Shown here piece after piece: positions 17,839 to 26,290 of a stretch of 41,675 nucleotides of DNA. Position 1 is the stretch's first letter. Each line of letters opens with the position of its first letter. The DNA lies in the NCBI GenBank assembly GCA_002471185.1, contig DKPL01000092.1:717-42391 (forward strand), written 5' to 3'. This DNA is from Bacteroides sp. UBA7335 (GTDB lineage: Bacteria > Bacteroidota > Bacteroidia > Bacteroidales > Bacteroidaceae). Below the pieces are notes generated by a model, which was not told where the DNA came from, ran no database searches, and was given only the letters and a program-made list of their open reading frames with translations. The position numbers and the translations under genes were made by a program.

Positions 17839-18188
17839 CATACTAAGTGGAGATTATGTAGCGAGTTATCCGCTTTTTTTCAATTTTAGGAGTCGCTTTC
17901 TAAAATAATGTATATTTTGAACATGTCGCTTTCTGAACTTTTCTGTTTGGTACAATCAAGGGTGGGAGGCTGCAATCTTGAGGTGCTTTCTGCTTGTTGA
18001 GGTACACTTTGCAAAAAGAGATAGCAAAAGATGGATGTTGTTATATATAAACAGATATAAAGAGGTGAAACTTTACTAGTCGAAGCACGACAAATTGCAT
18101 GGTAGATTAAATGATTGTAAAACTCAACTAAAGATTTTGTTTTTACGTACTTCTACATTCACCCACATTATACTATGGTTGTGTAAAG

Positions 18189-18242
18189 TATCGTTAAATG
18201 TCTTATAATCAAGTTGCTTTGATTTTTAACTATTTAACGATA
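18189..18242. repeat. Nested inverted repeat
   Basis: Outer arms TATCGTTAAAT (18189-18199) and ATTTAACGATA (18232-18242) are perfect complements, 11 bases. Inside, AATCAA (18207-18212) and TTGATT (18219-18224) form a second perfect stem with a six-base loop. It directly adjoins repeat copy B. Confidence 0.7.
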
Positions 18243-18247
18243 TTGTA

Positions 18248-18330
18248 CTCTTATAACAAACATAAGTATATGTTATAAATCAAATTGCAACATTCAGTTT
18301 ACATATATTGTTACTGATTTATAAAAGTTT
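18248..18330. repeat. Direct repeat copy B (diverged copy of the upp promoter segment)
   Basis: Second copy of the 83-base segment, 492 bases from copy A. It keeps the leftward TTG (18288-18290) and the 19-base spacing, but its -7 box reads TACTTATG (18261-18268), one base off consensus. It points leftward, away from pckA. Confidence 0.75.
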
Positions 18331-18382
18331 TCTCATTATGGAAAAATTTCTCTAATAGGGTGCGCTATTCCAAATAAAGTAT

Positions 18383-18390
18383 TACTTTTG
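18383..18390 (+). promoter_or_regulatory. Predicted pckA -7 box
   Basis: TACTTTTG, a full match to TAnnTTTG, about 105 bases before the pckA start. No clear -33 TTTG is seen at the expected distance, so regulator-assisted initiation is possible. Confidence 0.5.
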
Positions 18391-18494
18391 TATCGGAATT
18401 ACAAGGGCATGTTGAAAAACATAATTTAGCCCACCTCGCTCTCGAATTGAGATAGTAAACAATATACCACAATTTAATTTAAATTCAAAAGTAA

Positions 18495-20087
18495 ATGGCA
18501 AATTTAGATTTAAGCAAGTACGGAATTGTTGGCGATTTTGAAATCGTTCACAATCCTTCTTACGAACAATTGTTTCAGGACGAAACAAATCCTGCTAACG
18601 AAGGTTTTGAAAAAGGTGTAGTAACAAATACAGGTGCAGTAGCTGTTGATACAGGTAAGTTCACTGGTCGTTCTCCTAAAGATAGATACATCGTTAAAGA
18701 TGCAACTTCTGAAGATACAATCTGGTGGGACGGTACAATCAACAAACCAGTTTCTACTGAAATCTGGAACGATTTGAAAGCATTGTCATTGAAACAATTG
18801 TCTTCATCTAAAAAACTTTATGTTGTTGATACATACTGCGGAACTAACGAAAATACTCGTTTGAAAGTACGTTTCGTTATGGAAGTAGCATGGCAAGCTC
18901 ACTTTGTGACTAACATGTTCATCCGTCCTTCATTCTACGATCTTAACAACTATGGTGAGCCAGATTTCGTAGTATTGAACTCTTCTAAAACTACAAACCC
19001 TAACTGGAAAGAACAAGGTTTGAACTCAGAAGTATTCGTTTGCTTCAACTTGACTGAAAAAATGCAAATCATCGGTGGTACTTGGTACGGTGGTGAAATG
19101 AAAAAAGGTATGTTTGCTATGCAAAACTACTACTTGCCACTTCGTGGTATGGCTTCTATGCACTGCTCTGCTAACGTAGGTGAAGATGGCGACGTAGCTG
19201 TATTCTTCGGTCTTTCAGGTACAGGTAAAACTACTTTGTCTGCTGACCCAAAACGTTTCTTGATTGGTGACGATGAGCACGGATGGGACGAAAACGGTGT
19301 ATTCAACTACGAAGGTGGTTGCTATGCAAAAGTTATCAACCTAAGCGCTGAAAACGAACCAGACATCTGGAGAGCTATTCGTCGTGATGCACTTCTTGAA
19401 AACGTAACTGTACGCGAAGATGGTAGCATTGATTTCGCTGATGGTTCTAAAACTGAGAACACTCGCGTATCTTACCCAATCTATTATATCAACAAGATCG
19501 TTCTTCCTTCACGTGCAGGTCACGCTAAGAAGATCATCTATTTGTCAGCTGATGCATTCGGAGTATTGCCTCCAGTATCTATCCTTGACGAAAAACAAGC
19601 TCAATATCACTTCCTTTGCGGATTTACTTCTAAGCTTGCTGGTACAGAACGTGGTATCACTGAACCTGTTCCATCATTCTCTCCTGCATTCGGCGAAGCG
19701 TTCTTGACTCTTCACCCAACTATGTATGCTAAGACATTGGTTGAAAAAATGCACGAACACGGAGCGAAAGCTTATTTGGTTAACACAGGTTGGAACGGTA
19801 CTGGCAAACGTATCTCTATTAAAGATACTCGTGCTATCATCGATGCTATCATCGACGGTTCTATCGAAAATGCTGAAAAAGTACACATTCCTATCATGAA
19901 CTTGACTGCTCCTAAAGCATTGAACAATGTATCTGAAGGTATCCTTGATCCTCGCGATACTTATGCTAATGTTGCTGAGTGGGAAGAAAAAGCAACTAAA
20001 CTTGCTGGTATGTACATCAAAAACTTTGAGCAATACTGTGACAACGATGCTGCTAAAGCATTGATCGCTTCAGGTCCTCAATTGTAA
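18495..20087 (+). CDS. pckA: Phosphoenolpyruvate carboxykinase (ATP)
   Basis: 530-residue ATP-type enzyme interconverting oxaloacetate + ATP and phosphoenolpyruvate + CO2 + ADP; in Bacteroides it usually runs toward oxaloacetate in the route to succinate and propionate. Signatures: 'FTGRSPKDRYIV' (56-67), the kinase-1a P-loop 'GLSGTGKTTLSADP' (239-252), the metal-binding 'IGDDEHGW' (257-264), and 'NTGWNGTGKRISIKDTRAII' near the C-terminus. The codon choice is strongly biased (AAA, GGT, GTA, GAA preferred), unlike the flanking genes, which fits very high expression. Followed by a strong terminator. Nothing is missing. Confidence 0.97.
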   Translation: MANLDLSKYGIVGDFEIVHNPSYEQLFQDETNPANEGFEKGVVTNTGAVAVDTGKFTGRSPKDRYIVKDATSEDTIWWDGTINKPVSTEIWNDLKALSLKQLSSSKKLYVVDTYCGTNENTRLKVRFVMEVAWQAHFVTNMFIRPSFYDLNNYGEPDFVVLNSSKTTNPNWKEQGLNSEVFVCFNLTEKMQIIGGTWYGGEMKKGMFAMQNYYLPLRGMASMHCSANVGEDGDVAVFFGLSGTGKTTLSADPKRFLIGDDEHGWDENGVFNYEGGCYAKVINLSAENEPDIWRAIRRDALLENVTVREDGSIDFADGSKTENTRVSYPIYYINKIVLPSRAGHAKKIIYLSADAFGVLPPVSILDEKQAQYHFLCGFTSKLAGTERGITEPVPSFSPAFGEAFLTLHPTMYAKTLVEKMHEHGAKAYLVNTGWNGTGKRISIKDTRAIIDAIIDGSIENAEKVHIPIMNLTAPKALNNVSEGILDPRDTYANVAEWEEKATKLAGMYIKNFEQYCDNDAAKALIASGPQL

Positions 20088-20113
20088 TCTGTACAGCATA
20101 GATAATATTGTAA

Positions 20114-20151
20114 GAGCGGCTTCCGAATTTTCGGAAGCCGCTCTCTTTTTA
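20114..20151 (+). terminator. Strong terminator of pckA
   Basis: Perfect 13-base GC-rich stem (GAGCGGCTTCCGA, 20114-20126, with 20131-20143), a four-base loop, then TCTTTTTATTTT. Confidence 0.93.
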
Positions 20152-20373
20152 TTTTCGAGTTACTGTGTGTGATGTTATTGAAGTGGCAAATCAATACCTA
20201 CGTCTTCTTTTATTTCTTCATTTTCTACCCGTATGTTTCTATCACTTGCTATACTGAAATTGTCTTATAGTATTGTATAGCAGCTAGTTTAGCTTTTAAA
20301 ATGCTTTTGTTTTGCTTTAAATTAACTATATTGTGACAAATATGTTTCGTTTTGATAATTTAAACACTTGTTG

Positions 20374-20404
20374 TTTGGTTAATATTAAATATACTCTAAC
20401 TTTG
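20374..20404 (+). promoter_or_regulatory. Predicted promoter of the 20434 secreted-protein gene
   Basis: TTTG at 20374-20377, 19 bases, then TAACTTTG at 20397-20404: a textbook Bacteroidetes promoter, placing the transcript start about 25 bases before the ATG. Confidence 0.75.
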
Positions 20405-20433
20405 TAGTATATTAACTTTTAATACAAGCATTT

Positions 20434-21918
20434 ATGAAGAAATTATTACTCTCTTTATTTGCGATTTTCGCAGCTGTTGCAAGTGGTTTTGCAACAGAAA
20501 CAACTTTTAATTTTGGTGATCCTGCTCTTTATGGTTATGCACTTCCTGCTAGTGGTGCAGGTACGAACTTGGCAGATGGTACAATCACAGCTGGCAATAT
20601 TGTGATTACATCGAAAAAAGGCAACTCTAATAATGACAATCGATTTTGGTTAAATACTGATGGGTCTATTGAGTTTCGTGGGTATACAGGATCTAGCCTT
20701 ACTTTCCAAACTACAGATGGATCAAACATTTCAAGTATGGTTTTAACTGGTGCTAAAACCGGGACAGATTTGTTTACATTTCAAACAGGAACCTATGTTT
20801 CTCCCGAGTGGACAGGTTCTTCTAGCGAAGTTGTGATGACATTTAAAGGTACAGTTAATATCTCTTCAATTGTAGTAACTACTGTGGCTCCTGGTGAAGT
20901 TGTAGTAGATGCGCCTAAATTTAATCCTACCGGCGGTGTATACTATGAAGCACAAAATGTAGCGATTTCGTGTGCTACTCAAAATGCTTCTATCTATTAC
21001 ACTCTTGATGGAACAGAACCTACTGCTTCTTCTACTTTATATACTAACCCTATCAATATTACAGAAACTACTACTCTTAAGGCTATTGCTATTTTAGGTG
21101 ATGGTAAGAGTACAATTTCGGAGGCCTATTACTCTATTGAGTCTATAACTAAAGTTGCAAGTATTACTGAGTTTTATGCATTGGCTACCGGCACTATGGT
21201 AGAGTTTACTTGTCCGTTGACAGTGACTTATCAAGGTACTAATCAGTCGGGGTCTAGTCATTATCTATTTGTGACTGACGGACAGAATGCAATGCAAATA
21301 TTTGGTAACGTAAATCGTGCTTATGTAAACGGTGATGTAATACCGGCTGGTGTTCAAGGTAAAATGGGAGTTTATGAAGGTGCAAAACAATTGAGCTCGC
21401 CGGTTGCAGCAACTTTTGTTGCACCTACTGCTAACAACCCTGTAAATCCACAAAATGTTAGTGTAGAAGAAGCTGGTGGCGATACTGGTTTGTATTGTTA
21501 CTATGTGAAGATTACAAATGCTACGGTTGATGCTACTGCTAAGACCTTGTCTGATGGAGCTTCTTCAGTTGCTATTTACAACCGTTTCAAAGATATCACT
21601 ATCCCTACTGATACTGAAAATAAGTATGATGTAGTTGCGATTATGAATATTTATAAAGGTGGAGTGCAAGTATTCCCTATCAGCTTTGAGATGGTTACAG
21701 GCATTGAAAATGTAGATGCAAATGCGGTTTCGGTTGTAGCCGGATATGGCCAAATTGAAATCAATAGCGCTGACAATGCTCAAGTGGTAGTTGTGAATGC
21801 TATGGGTCAGATGGTAGCTAACAAGACAGTTGGTGCAGGTGCAAGCAATGTTGCTGTAGCTCCTGGCTTCTATATCGTAAAAGTAGGTAATGCAGTAACT
21901 AAAGTTGTTGTGAAGTAA
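20434..21918 (+). CDS. Secreted protein with CHB_HEX_C-like domain and Por-type C-terminal domain
   Basis: 494 residues. Signal peptide about 1-20 ('AVASGFA'), no lipobox. Residues 21-155 form a beta-rich domain; 160-235 resemble the chitobiase/hexosaminidase C-terminal (CHB_HEX_C_1) Ig-like module ('GGVYYEAQNVAISC', 'IYYTLDGTEPTASSTLY'); 240-415 look like an OB-type beta domain with 'SSHYLFVTDGQNAMQIFG'. The last 70 or so residues ('VVVVNAMGQMVANKTVG', 'VAPGFYIVKVGNAVTKVVVK') match the general pattern of type IX secretion sorting tails or the related DUF6383 domain of gut Bacteroidales. No catalytic residues are recognised; a surface or binding role is inferred. It has its own promoter and terminator. 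Confidence 0.82.
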   Translation: MKKLLLSLFAIFAAVASGFATETTFNFGDPALYGYALPASGAGTNLADGTITAGNIVITSKKGNSNNDNRFWLNTDGSIEFRGYTGSSLTFQTTDGSNISSMVLTGAKTGTDLFTFQTGTYVSPEWTGSSSEVVMTFKGTVNISSIVVTTVAPGEVVVDAPKFNPTGGVYYEAQNVAISCATQNASIYYTLDGTEPTASSTLYTNPINITETTTLKAIAILGDGKSTISEAYYSIESITKVASITEFYALATGTMVEFTCPLTVTYQGTNQSGSSHYLFVTDGQNAMQIFGNVNRAYVNGDVIPAGVQGKMGVYEGAKQLSSPVAATFVAPTANNPVNPQNVSVEEAGGDTGLYCYYVKITNATVDATAKTLSDGASSVAIYNRFKDITIPTDTENKYDVVAIMNIYKGGVQVFPISFEMVTGIENVDANAVSVVAGYGQIEINSADNAQVVVVNAMGQMVANKTVGAGASNVAVAPGFYIVKVGNAVTKVVVK

Positions 21919-21945
21919 TTCCTATATACCTTATACTATATATCT

Positions 21946-21980
21946 AACGCATGTCTGCTTCGGTAGACATGCGTTTTTTT
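21946..21980 (+). terminator. Terminator of the 20434 gene
   Basis: 11-base stem AACGCATGTCT / AGACATGCGTT (21946-21956 with 21965-21975), loop GCTTCGGT, followed by a run of T. Confidence 0.9.
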
Positions 21981-22083
21981 GTGCTATTAACAAGTTTTAC
22001 ACAAATAAATACATACTATCTACGAAATAATAGTGATTTGCTAAAAGTTAGTAGTTTGATAATTAACCATTAATATAATATGT

Positions 22084-22455
22084 ATGGAAAAGTTGACTGT
22101 TCAAGAAGAAGAAGTAATGCTTTACTTCTGGAAGTTGGGAGATTCATTTATTCGCGATGTGGTCGATGCTATGCCCGAGCCTAAGGCGCCCTATACCAGT
22201 GTGGCATCGGTAGTTCGTAACCTTGAAAAGAAAGGTTACCTGGTGGCACAGAAGTTAGGTAATACCCTTCTCTATAAAGTTGCTATTGCGCAGAATGATT
22301 ACAAAAAACACTTTATGGGCAATGTGGTGAGCAACTATTTCACCGGTTCGTACAAAGAGTTAGTTTCGTTTTTTGTGCGCGATCAGAAAATAAATAAAGC
22401 AGAACTTGAAGAGTTGATTCATCTGATTGAAGATGAAGAGGCTGATAAAGGATAG
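22084..22455 (+). CDS. BlaI/MecI/CopY-family repressor
   Basis: 123-residue winged-helix regulator. The N-terminal domain reads 'LTVQEEEVMLYFWKLGDSFIRDVVDAMPE', then the recognition region 'APYTSVASVVRNLEKKGYLVAQKLGNTLLYKV', which is diagnostic for the BlaI/MecI group; the C-terminal helices (about 85-120) are the dimerisation arm that is cut by the partner protease in beta-lactam systems. It is followed after 11 bases by an M56 metalloprotease gene, the classical pair. The signal is probably not beta-lactam, since the partner lacks a penicillin-binding sensor. No BlaI-type operator was found by eye. Confidence 0.93.
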   Translation: MEKLTVQEEEVMLYFWKLGDSFIRDVVDAMPEPKAPYTSVASVVRNLEKKGYLVAQKLGNTLLYKVAIAQNDYKKHFMGNVVSNYFTGSYKELVSFFVRDQKINKAELEELIHLIEDEEADKG

Positions 22456-22460
22456 GAGGT
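22454..22460 (+). promoter_or_regulatory. Canonical Shine-Dalgarno of the M56 gene
   Basis: AGGAGGT placed 6 bases before the ATG and overlapping the TAG stop of the repressor gene. Such a full anti-16S match is unusual in Bacteroidetes and fixes the start at 22467. Confidence 0.75.
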
Positions 22461-22466
22461 AAGCGT

Positions 22467-23771
22467 ATGACATCATTTATATTCTATTTGCTTCAGGCGA
22501 ATGTCGTCTTTGTGCTACTCTTTCTTTGCTATAAGCTATTCTTTACCAAAGATACCTTCTTTGCATGGCGTCGCGTGGCACTGTTGCTCATCCCGTTGGT
22601 TTCGATAGTTGCTCCTTTGTTGCCTCGATTGTTTCCTATGGTTATGCCCACTATGCGATCTGCTGTTGTGCGCGATTTGCTGCCAACGGTGCAACTGCCC
22701 GATGTAGTTGTTGGAGCCGGTGGTGCTTCTTCTACTCCCGTAAGCACTTTGTTGTTGGGCATTTATATTGGTGGTGCATTGTTGCTGTTGCTTTATACCC
22801 TCTATGCCTTTTGTAGATTGTTGCTGCTGCTTCGTAAGTCTAAGCCGATGGTTATAAATCAAGTTCCCGTCTACTTGATGGAAGAAGAAGTTTCACCTTT
22901 TTCTTTTCTCAGTTGGATTTGTCTATCGGCCAAGTCTTCAGCTTCAGACCAAATAGATCGAGTGCTCATTCACGAGCAGGCGCACATTCGTCAGTTTCAC
23001 TCTTTCGATATACTCTATACCCAGCTCTTTTTAATACTCTGCTGGTTCAATCCTATTGCGTGGTTACTAATGCGCGAAGTGAAGATTAACCACGAATACC
23101 TGGCCGATAAAGCGGTGATGTGTGCCGGTAGCAATAAAAAAGAGTATCAATATCAGCTTCTATATACCGCTTTCCCATCATTGGCTGCAGCAAATTTATA
23201 TAACAACTTTAATGTTTTACCTTTAAAAAAACGTATTATGATGTTGAATAAAAAACCATCGCCGAAGATTCTAAAAAGCAAGTATCTTCTGTTTATACCT
23301 ATTATGGCAATTGTTTGCCTGTTTGTGAACTGCACCTCTTCAGAAAGCTCTGATGCACCTATTCAAGGTGAAGGAAAGATTGACGAAATTAGGGTAGTAG
23401 GCTACTCGTCAGACAGTGTTGAATCGAATTTTAAAGATAATGTGATAGACGAAGAGCCAATTTTTGATATTGTAGAAAGCATGCCTGAGTTTCCCGGTGG
23501 TATGCCTGCCATGATGGCCTACTTGGCCAAGAATATCAAGTATCCTGAGGCCGCACAAAAAGCAAATGTGGGTGGTCGTGTTATCCTGCAATTTATGGTA
23601 GACAAAGAGGGAGCCATAAAAAATATAAAGGTGGCACGTGGAGTTTCGCCTGAGCTTGATGCCGAAGCTGTTCGTGTGGTAGAGGGTATGCCAAGATGGA
23701 CTCCCGGTACTCAGGGTGGTAAGAAGGTTAATGTGAAATACACCATTCCTATACTCTTTAAGTTGCAATAG
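22467..23771 (+). CDS. BlaR1-like M56 metalloprotease with TonB C-terminal domain
   Basis: 434 residues. Membrane helices near 4-24, 36-55, 95-122 and 183-203 surround a cytoplasmic zinc-protease domain: 'VLIHEQAHIRQFHSFD' gives HExxH (His169, Glu170, His173), with a third ligand Glu210 in 'NHEYLADKAVM'. This matches BlaR1/MecR1 proteases, which cut the BlaI repressor after a signal. A further membrane helix (about 271-288) leads to an acidic linker and a TonB C-terminal domain (about 338-434; 'MPEFPGGMPAMMAYLAKNIKYP', 'GGRVILQFMVDKEG', 'WTPGTQGGKKVNVKYTIPI') in place of the penicillin-binding sensor. The signal could be envelope stress or an outer-membrane partner; that is an inference. Confidence 0.93.
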   Translation: MTSFIFYLLQANVVFVLLFLCYKLFFTKDTFFAWRRVALLLIPLVSIVAPLLPRLFPMVMPTMRSAVVRDLLPTVQLPDVVVGAGGASSTPVSTLLLGIYIGGALLLLLYTLYAFCRLLLLLRKSKPMVINQVPVYLMEEEVSPFSFLSWICLSAKSSASDQIDRVLIHEQAHIRQFHSFDILYTQLFLILCWFNPIAWLLMREVKINHEYLADKAVMCAGSNKKEYQYQLLYTAFPSLAAANLYNNFNVLPLKKRIMMLNKKPSPKILKSKYLLFIPIMAIVCLFVNCTSSESSDAPIQGEGKIDEIRVVGYSSDSVESNFKDNVIDEEPIFDIVESMPEFPGGMPAMMAYLAKNIKYPEAAQKANVGGRVILQFMVDKEGAIKNIKVARGVSPELDAEAVRVVEGMPRWTPGTQGGKKVNVKYTIPILFKLQ

Positions 23772-23813
23772 TTGTTTTGCTCTAACAAGCCTGTTTCTTG
23801 CAATTTGATACAA

Positions 23814-23857
23814 ATGGGCAGCAAGTCGTGATTGCGTTTGCTGCCCATTTTTCTTTT
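23814..23857 (+). terminator. Terminator of the BlaI-M56 unit
   Basis: Perfect 11-base stem ATGGGCAGCAA / TTGCTGCCCAT (23814-23824 with 23838-23848) followed by TTTTTCTTTT. Confidence 0.9.
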
Positions 23858-23879
23858 CTGTAGCTCTGGTTTGGTACAC

Positions 23880-23919
23880 CAAAAAGAGAAGCCGGATAAA
23901 TCACATTGACTTATCCGGC
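23880..23919 (-). terminator. Terminator of typA
   Basis: Perfect 9-base stem GCCGGATAA / TTATCCGGC (23891-23899 with 23911-23919); on the - strand it is followed by TTCTCTTTTT. Confidence 0.85.
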
Positions 23920-23945
23920 CTACTTTATTTATTCACGCAAGGCGT

Positions 23946-25748
23946 TTACGAGTTCTTGTTAGCGCGTTTACGTTCGTTTTCGTCAAGAATGATTTTGCGC
24001 AGACGCATTGTCTTTGGAGTAACCTCTACATATTCATCTTCTTTGATATATTCCAAAGCCTCTTCGAGTGAGAATTGGATTGGTGGAATCAAGCGAGCTT
24101 TATCGTCGGCACCTGATGCACGCATGTTGGTCAGCTTTTTCGATTTGGTAACGTTGATAACCAAGTCGTTGTCGTGAGAATGTTCACCAACTACCTGTCC
24201 GGCATATACCTCATCTTGTGGGAAGATGAAGAACTTACCACGATCTTGAAGCTTGTCGATAGCATACGCAAAAGCAGTTCCTGCTTCCATTGCCATCATC
24301 GAGCCATTTGTACGACGTTCGATTTCGCCTTTGTAGGGTTGATACTCTTTGAAGCGATGTGCCATGATAGCCTCACCAGCCGAAGCAGTAAGTACATTGG
24401 TACGCAATCCGATGATACCGCGTGATGGGATGCTGAACTCAAGGTTCACACGTTCGCCATTGCTTTCCATCATCATCATCTCACCTTTACGACGAGTTAC
24501 CATATCGATGATTTTGCTGGCATACTCTTCGGGTACATTTACAGTAAGCTCTTCGATTGGTTCGTTTCTTACGCCATCAATTTCTTTGTAGATAACTTGT
24601 GGCTGGCCAACTTGCAACTCGTATCCTTCGCGACGCATGGTTTCGATCAATACAGAAAGGTGAAGTACACCACGTCCCGATACAATCCATTTGCCATCTT
24701 CTTCACTCTTCACTACGCGAAGTGCCAAGTTCTTATCAAGCTCTTTCATCAAGCGGTCGTGGATGTGGCGTGAAGTCACAAACTTACCATCTTTACCAAA
24801 GAAAGGAGAGTCGTTGATAGAGAAAAGCATGCTCATGGTTGGCTCGTCGATAGCGATGGGTGCCAATGGTTCGGGGTTTTCGAAATCGCAAACCGTATCA
24901 CCAATTTCGAAGTTGTCGATACCTACCAAGGCACAGATGTCTCCCGATGAAACTTCGGTAGTTTTGGCACGTCCTAAACCTTCGAACACGTGCACCTCTT
25001 TCACTTTCGATTTAGTGATGCTTCCGTCGCGTTTAGCCAACGATACGTTCATACCTTCTTTGATAGTTCCACGGTGTACACGTCCTACGGCGATACGTCC
25101 GGTATATGATGAGTAGTCAAGCGAGGTAATCAACATTTGTGGAGTACCTTCAAGTTGTTCGGGTGCAGGGATGTTTTCTACGATGCAATCCAAAAGTGGA
25201 ATGATGCTATCGGTTGGTTGTTGCCAATCGGTGCTCATCCAGCCATTTTTGGCCGATCCGTAGATGGTTGGAAAATCCAACTGTTCTTCGGTAGCATCTA
25301 GCGAGAACATCAAGTCGAACACCATTTCGTGAACTTCGTCGGGGCGACAGTTAGGCTTGTCTACCTTATTCACTACTACGATGGGTTTCAAACCAATCTC
25401 CAATGCTTTTTGTAGCACGAAACGAGTTTGAGGCATTGGCCCTTCAAATGCATCTACCAATAAGATACAACCGTCGGCCATGTTCAACACACGCTCTACC
25501 TCGCCACCAAAGTCGCTATGGCCCGGAGTGTCGATGATGTTGATTTTTGTACCATTATAATTAATGGAAACGTTTTTAGACAAGATTGTGATTCCGCGCT
25601 CGCGCTCTAAGTCGTTGTTATCCAATATCAACTCGCCGCTTGTTTGGTTATCGCGGAACAAGTGTCCTGCCAACAACATCTTATCAACCAGCGTTGTTTT
25701 CCCATGGTCAACATGGGCAATAATTGCAATGTTTCTAATATTTTGCAT
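23946..25748 (-). CDS. typA: Ribosome-associated GTPase TypA/BipA
   Basis: 600-residue translational GTPase. G1 'AHVDHGKTTLVD' (11-22), the switch 'RERGITILSKN', G3 'DTPGHSDFGGEVERVL', G4 'VVNKVDKPNCRPDEV', then EF-G-like domains and the BipA-specific C-terminal part ('YVEVTPKTMRLRK'). BipA binds the 70S ribosome in an EF-G-like position and helps ribosome assembly and stress adaptation. The frame is open up to 25802, but homology begins at the Met at 25748, which lies just beyond a -7 box at 25770-25777. It diverges from rpsO. Confidence 0.97.
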   Translation of the reverse strand: MQNIRNIAIIAHVDHGKTTLVDKMLLAGHLFRDNQTSGELILDNNDLERERGITILSKNVSINYNGTKINIIDTPGHSDFGGEVERVLNMADGCILLVDAFEGPMPQTRFVLQKALEIGLKPIVVVNKVDKPNCRPDEVHEMVFDLMFSLDATEEQLDFPTIYGSAKNGWMSTDWQQPTDSIIPLLDCIVENIPAPEQLEGTPQMLITSLDYSSYTGRIAVGRVHRGTIKEGMNVSLAKRDGSITKSKVKEVHVFEGLGRAKTTEVSSGDICALVGIDNFEIGDTVCDFENPEPLAPIAIDEPTMSMLFSINDSPFFGKDGKFVTSRHIHDRLMKELDKNLALRVVKSEEDGKWIVSGRGVLHLSVLIETMRREGYELQVGQPQVIYKEIDGVRNEPIEELTVNVPEEYASKIIDMVTRRKGEMMMMESNGERVNLEFSIPSRGIIGLRTNVLTASAGEAIMAHRFKEYQPYKGEIERRTNGSMMAMEAGTAFAYAIDKLQDRGKFFIFPQDEVYAGQVVGEHSHDNDLVINVTKSKKLTNMRASGADDKARLIPPIQFSLEEALEYIKEDEYVEVTPKTMRLRKIILDENERKRANKNS

Positions 25749-25769
25749 ACAATACCTATTATTTGGCTG

Positions 25770-25777
25770 CAAAGGTA
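25770..25777 (-). promoter_or_regulatory. Predicted typA -7 box
   Basis: TACCTTTG on the - strand, about 21 bases before the chosen start codon, so the leader would be very short. No clear -33 element was found. Confidence 0.45.
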
Positions 25778-25831
25778 CAAAATAAAGAAAGAAAAAAATC
25801 ATAATAAGATGAAAATATTTCTTGCAAAACG

Positions 25832-25862
25832 TTGTGGGATACGCAGATAATATCTATCTTTG
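25832..25862 (+). promoter_or_regulatory. Predicted rpsO promoter
   Basis: TTG at 25832-25834, 20 bases, then TATCTTTG at 25855-25862; the start codon lies 43 bases downstream. Confidence 0.65.
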
Positions 25863-25904
25863 CACGCTCATAAGAGAAATTATATATTTTAAAAACTCAA
25901 TTTT

Positions 25905-26174
25905 ATGTATTTAGACGCTGCTAAAAAGCAAGAAATCTTCGGACAATACGGAAAGTCTAACACTGATACTGGCTCATCTGAAGCTCAGATTGCATTGTTT
26001 TCATACCGTATCTCCCACCTGACTGAGCACATGAAGCTCAACAGAAAAGATTATAGTACAGAAAGAGCTTTGACTATGTTGGTAGGTAAACGTCGTCGTT
26101 TACTTGACTATTTGAAAGCAAACGATATCGAAAGATACCGTGCTATCATCAAAACTCTTGGATTACGTCGCTAA
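25905..26174 (+). CDS. rpsO: 30S ribosomal protein S15
   Basis: 89 residues, normal length. Family marks: 'FGKS/DTGSSEAQIA'-type segment ('SNTDTGSSEAQIALFSYRI'), 'LTEHMKLNRKDYSTERAL', and the C-terminal 'LVGKRRRLLDYLKANDIERYRAIIKTLGLRR'. Binds 16S rRNA early in 30S assembly. Strong codon bias fits high expression. Single gene with its own promoter and terminator; in many bacteria rpsO precedes pnp, here they are about 11 kb apart. Confidence 0.98.
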   Translation: MYLDAAKKQEIFGQYGKSNTDTGSSEAQIALFSYRISHLTEHMKLNRKDYSTERALTMLVGKRRRLLDYLKANDIERYRAIIKTLGLRR

Positions 26175-26192
26175 TCCGACAATCGAACAAGG

Positions 26193-26236
26193 AAAGAGCC
26201 GCTCTTCGAAAGAAGACTCGGCTCTTTTTTTGTTTT
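26193..26236 (+). terminator. Terminator of rpsO
   Basis: Stem AAAGAGCCG / CGGCTCTTT (26193-26201 with 26219-26227) with a further inner CTTC/GAAG pairing, followed by T-rich sequence. Confidence 0.9.
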
Positions 26237-26290
26237 TATAACTCATAATGCTTAGCTTTGGCTTATCAACACTGATGCGTTGTTTCAATT

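Larger units (their letters stand above)
17724..18494. other. 771-base divergent intergenic region between upp and pckA
   Basis: No protein gene of plausible length. It holds two diverged copies of an 83-base segment (17756-17838 and 18248-18330), each carrying a leftward promoter pattern; a nested inverted repeat at 18189-18242; two exact copies of GTCGCTTTCT at 17892-17901 and 17925-17934 with a close variant at 17982-17991; and a rightward -7 box TACTTTTG at 18383-18390 for pckA. Confidence 0.6.
20088..20433. other. Intergenic region with pckA terminator and next promoter
   Basis: 346 bases. Besides the terminator at 20114-20151 and the promoter at 20374-20404 listed separately, nothing recognisable is seen between about 20155 and 20370. 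Confidence 0.5.

Noticed and set aside
18118..18162. 14-codon frame on the - strand beginning Met-Trp-Val, considered as a relic of a transposase end
   Set aside because: Too short to support, with no matching terminal inverted repeats or target duplication found around it.
18495..20087. Codon use of pckA unlike its neighbours, considered as a sign of transfer
   Set aside because: rpsO and pnp in the same window share the same bias, so it reflects high expression rather than foreign origin.
23409..23882. 157-codon - strand frame overlapping the M56 gene end
   Set aside because: Overlaps the conserved TonB domain and the terminator of that gene; no recognisable domain.
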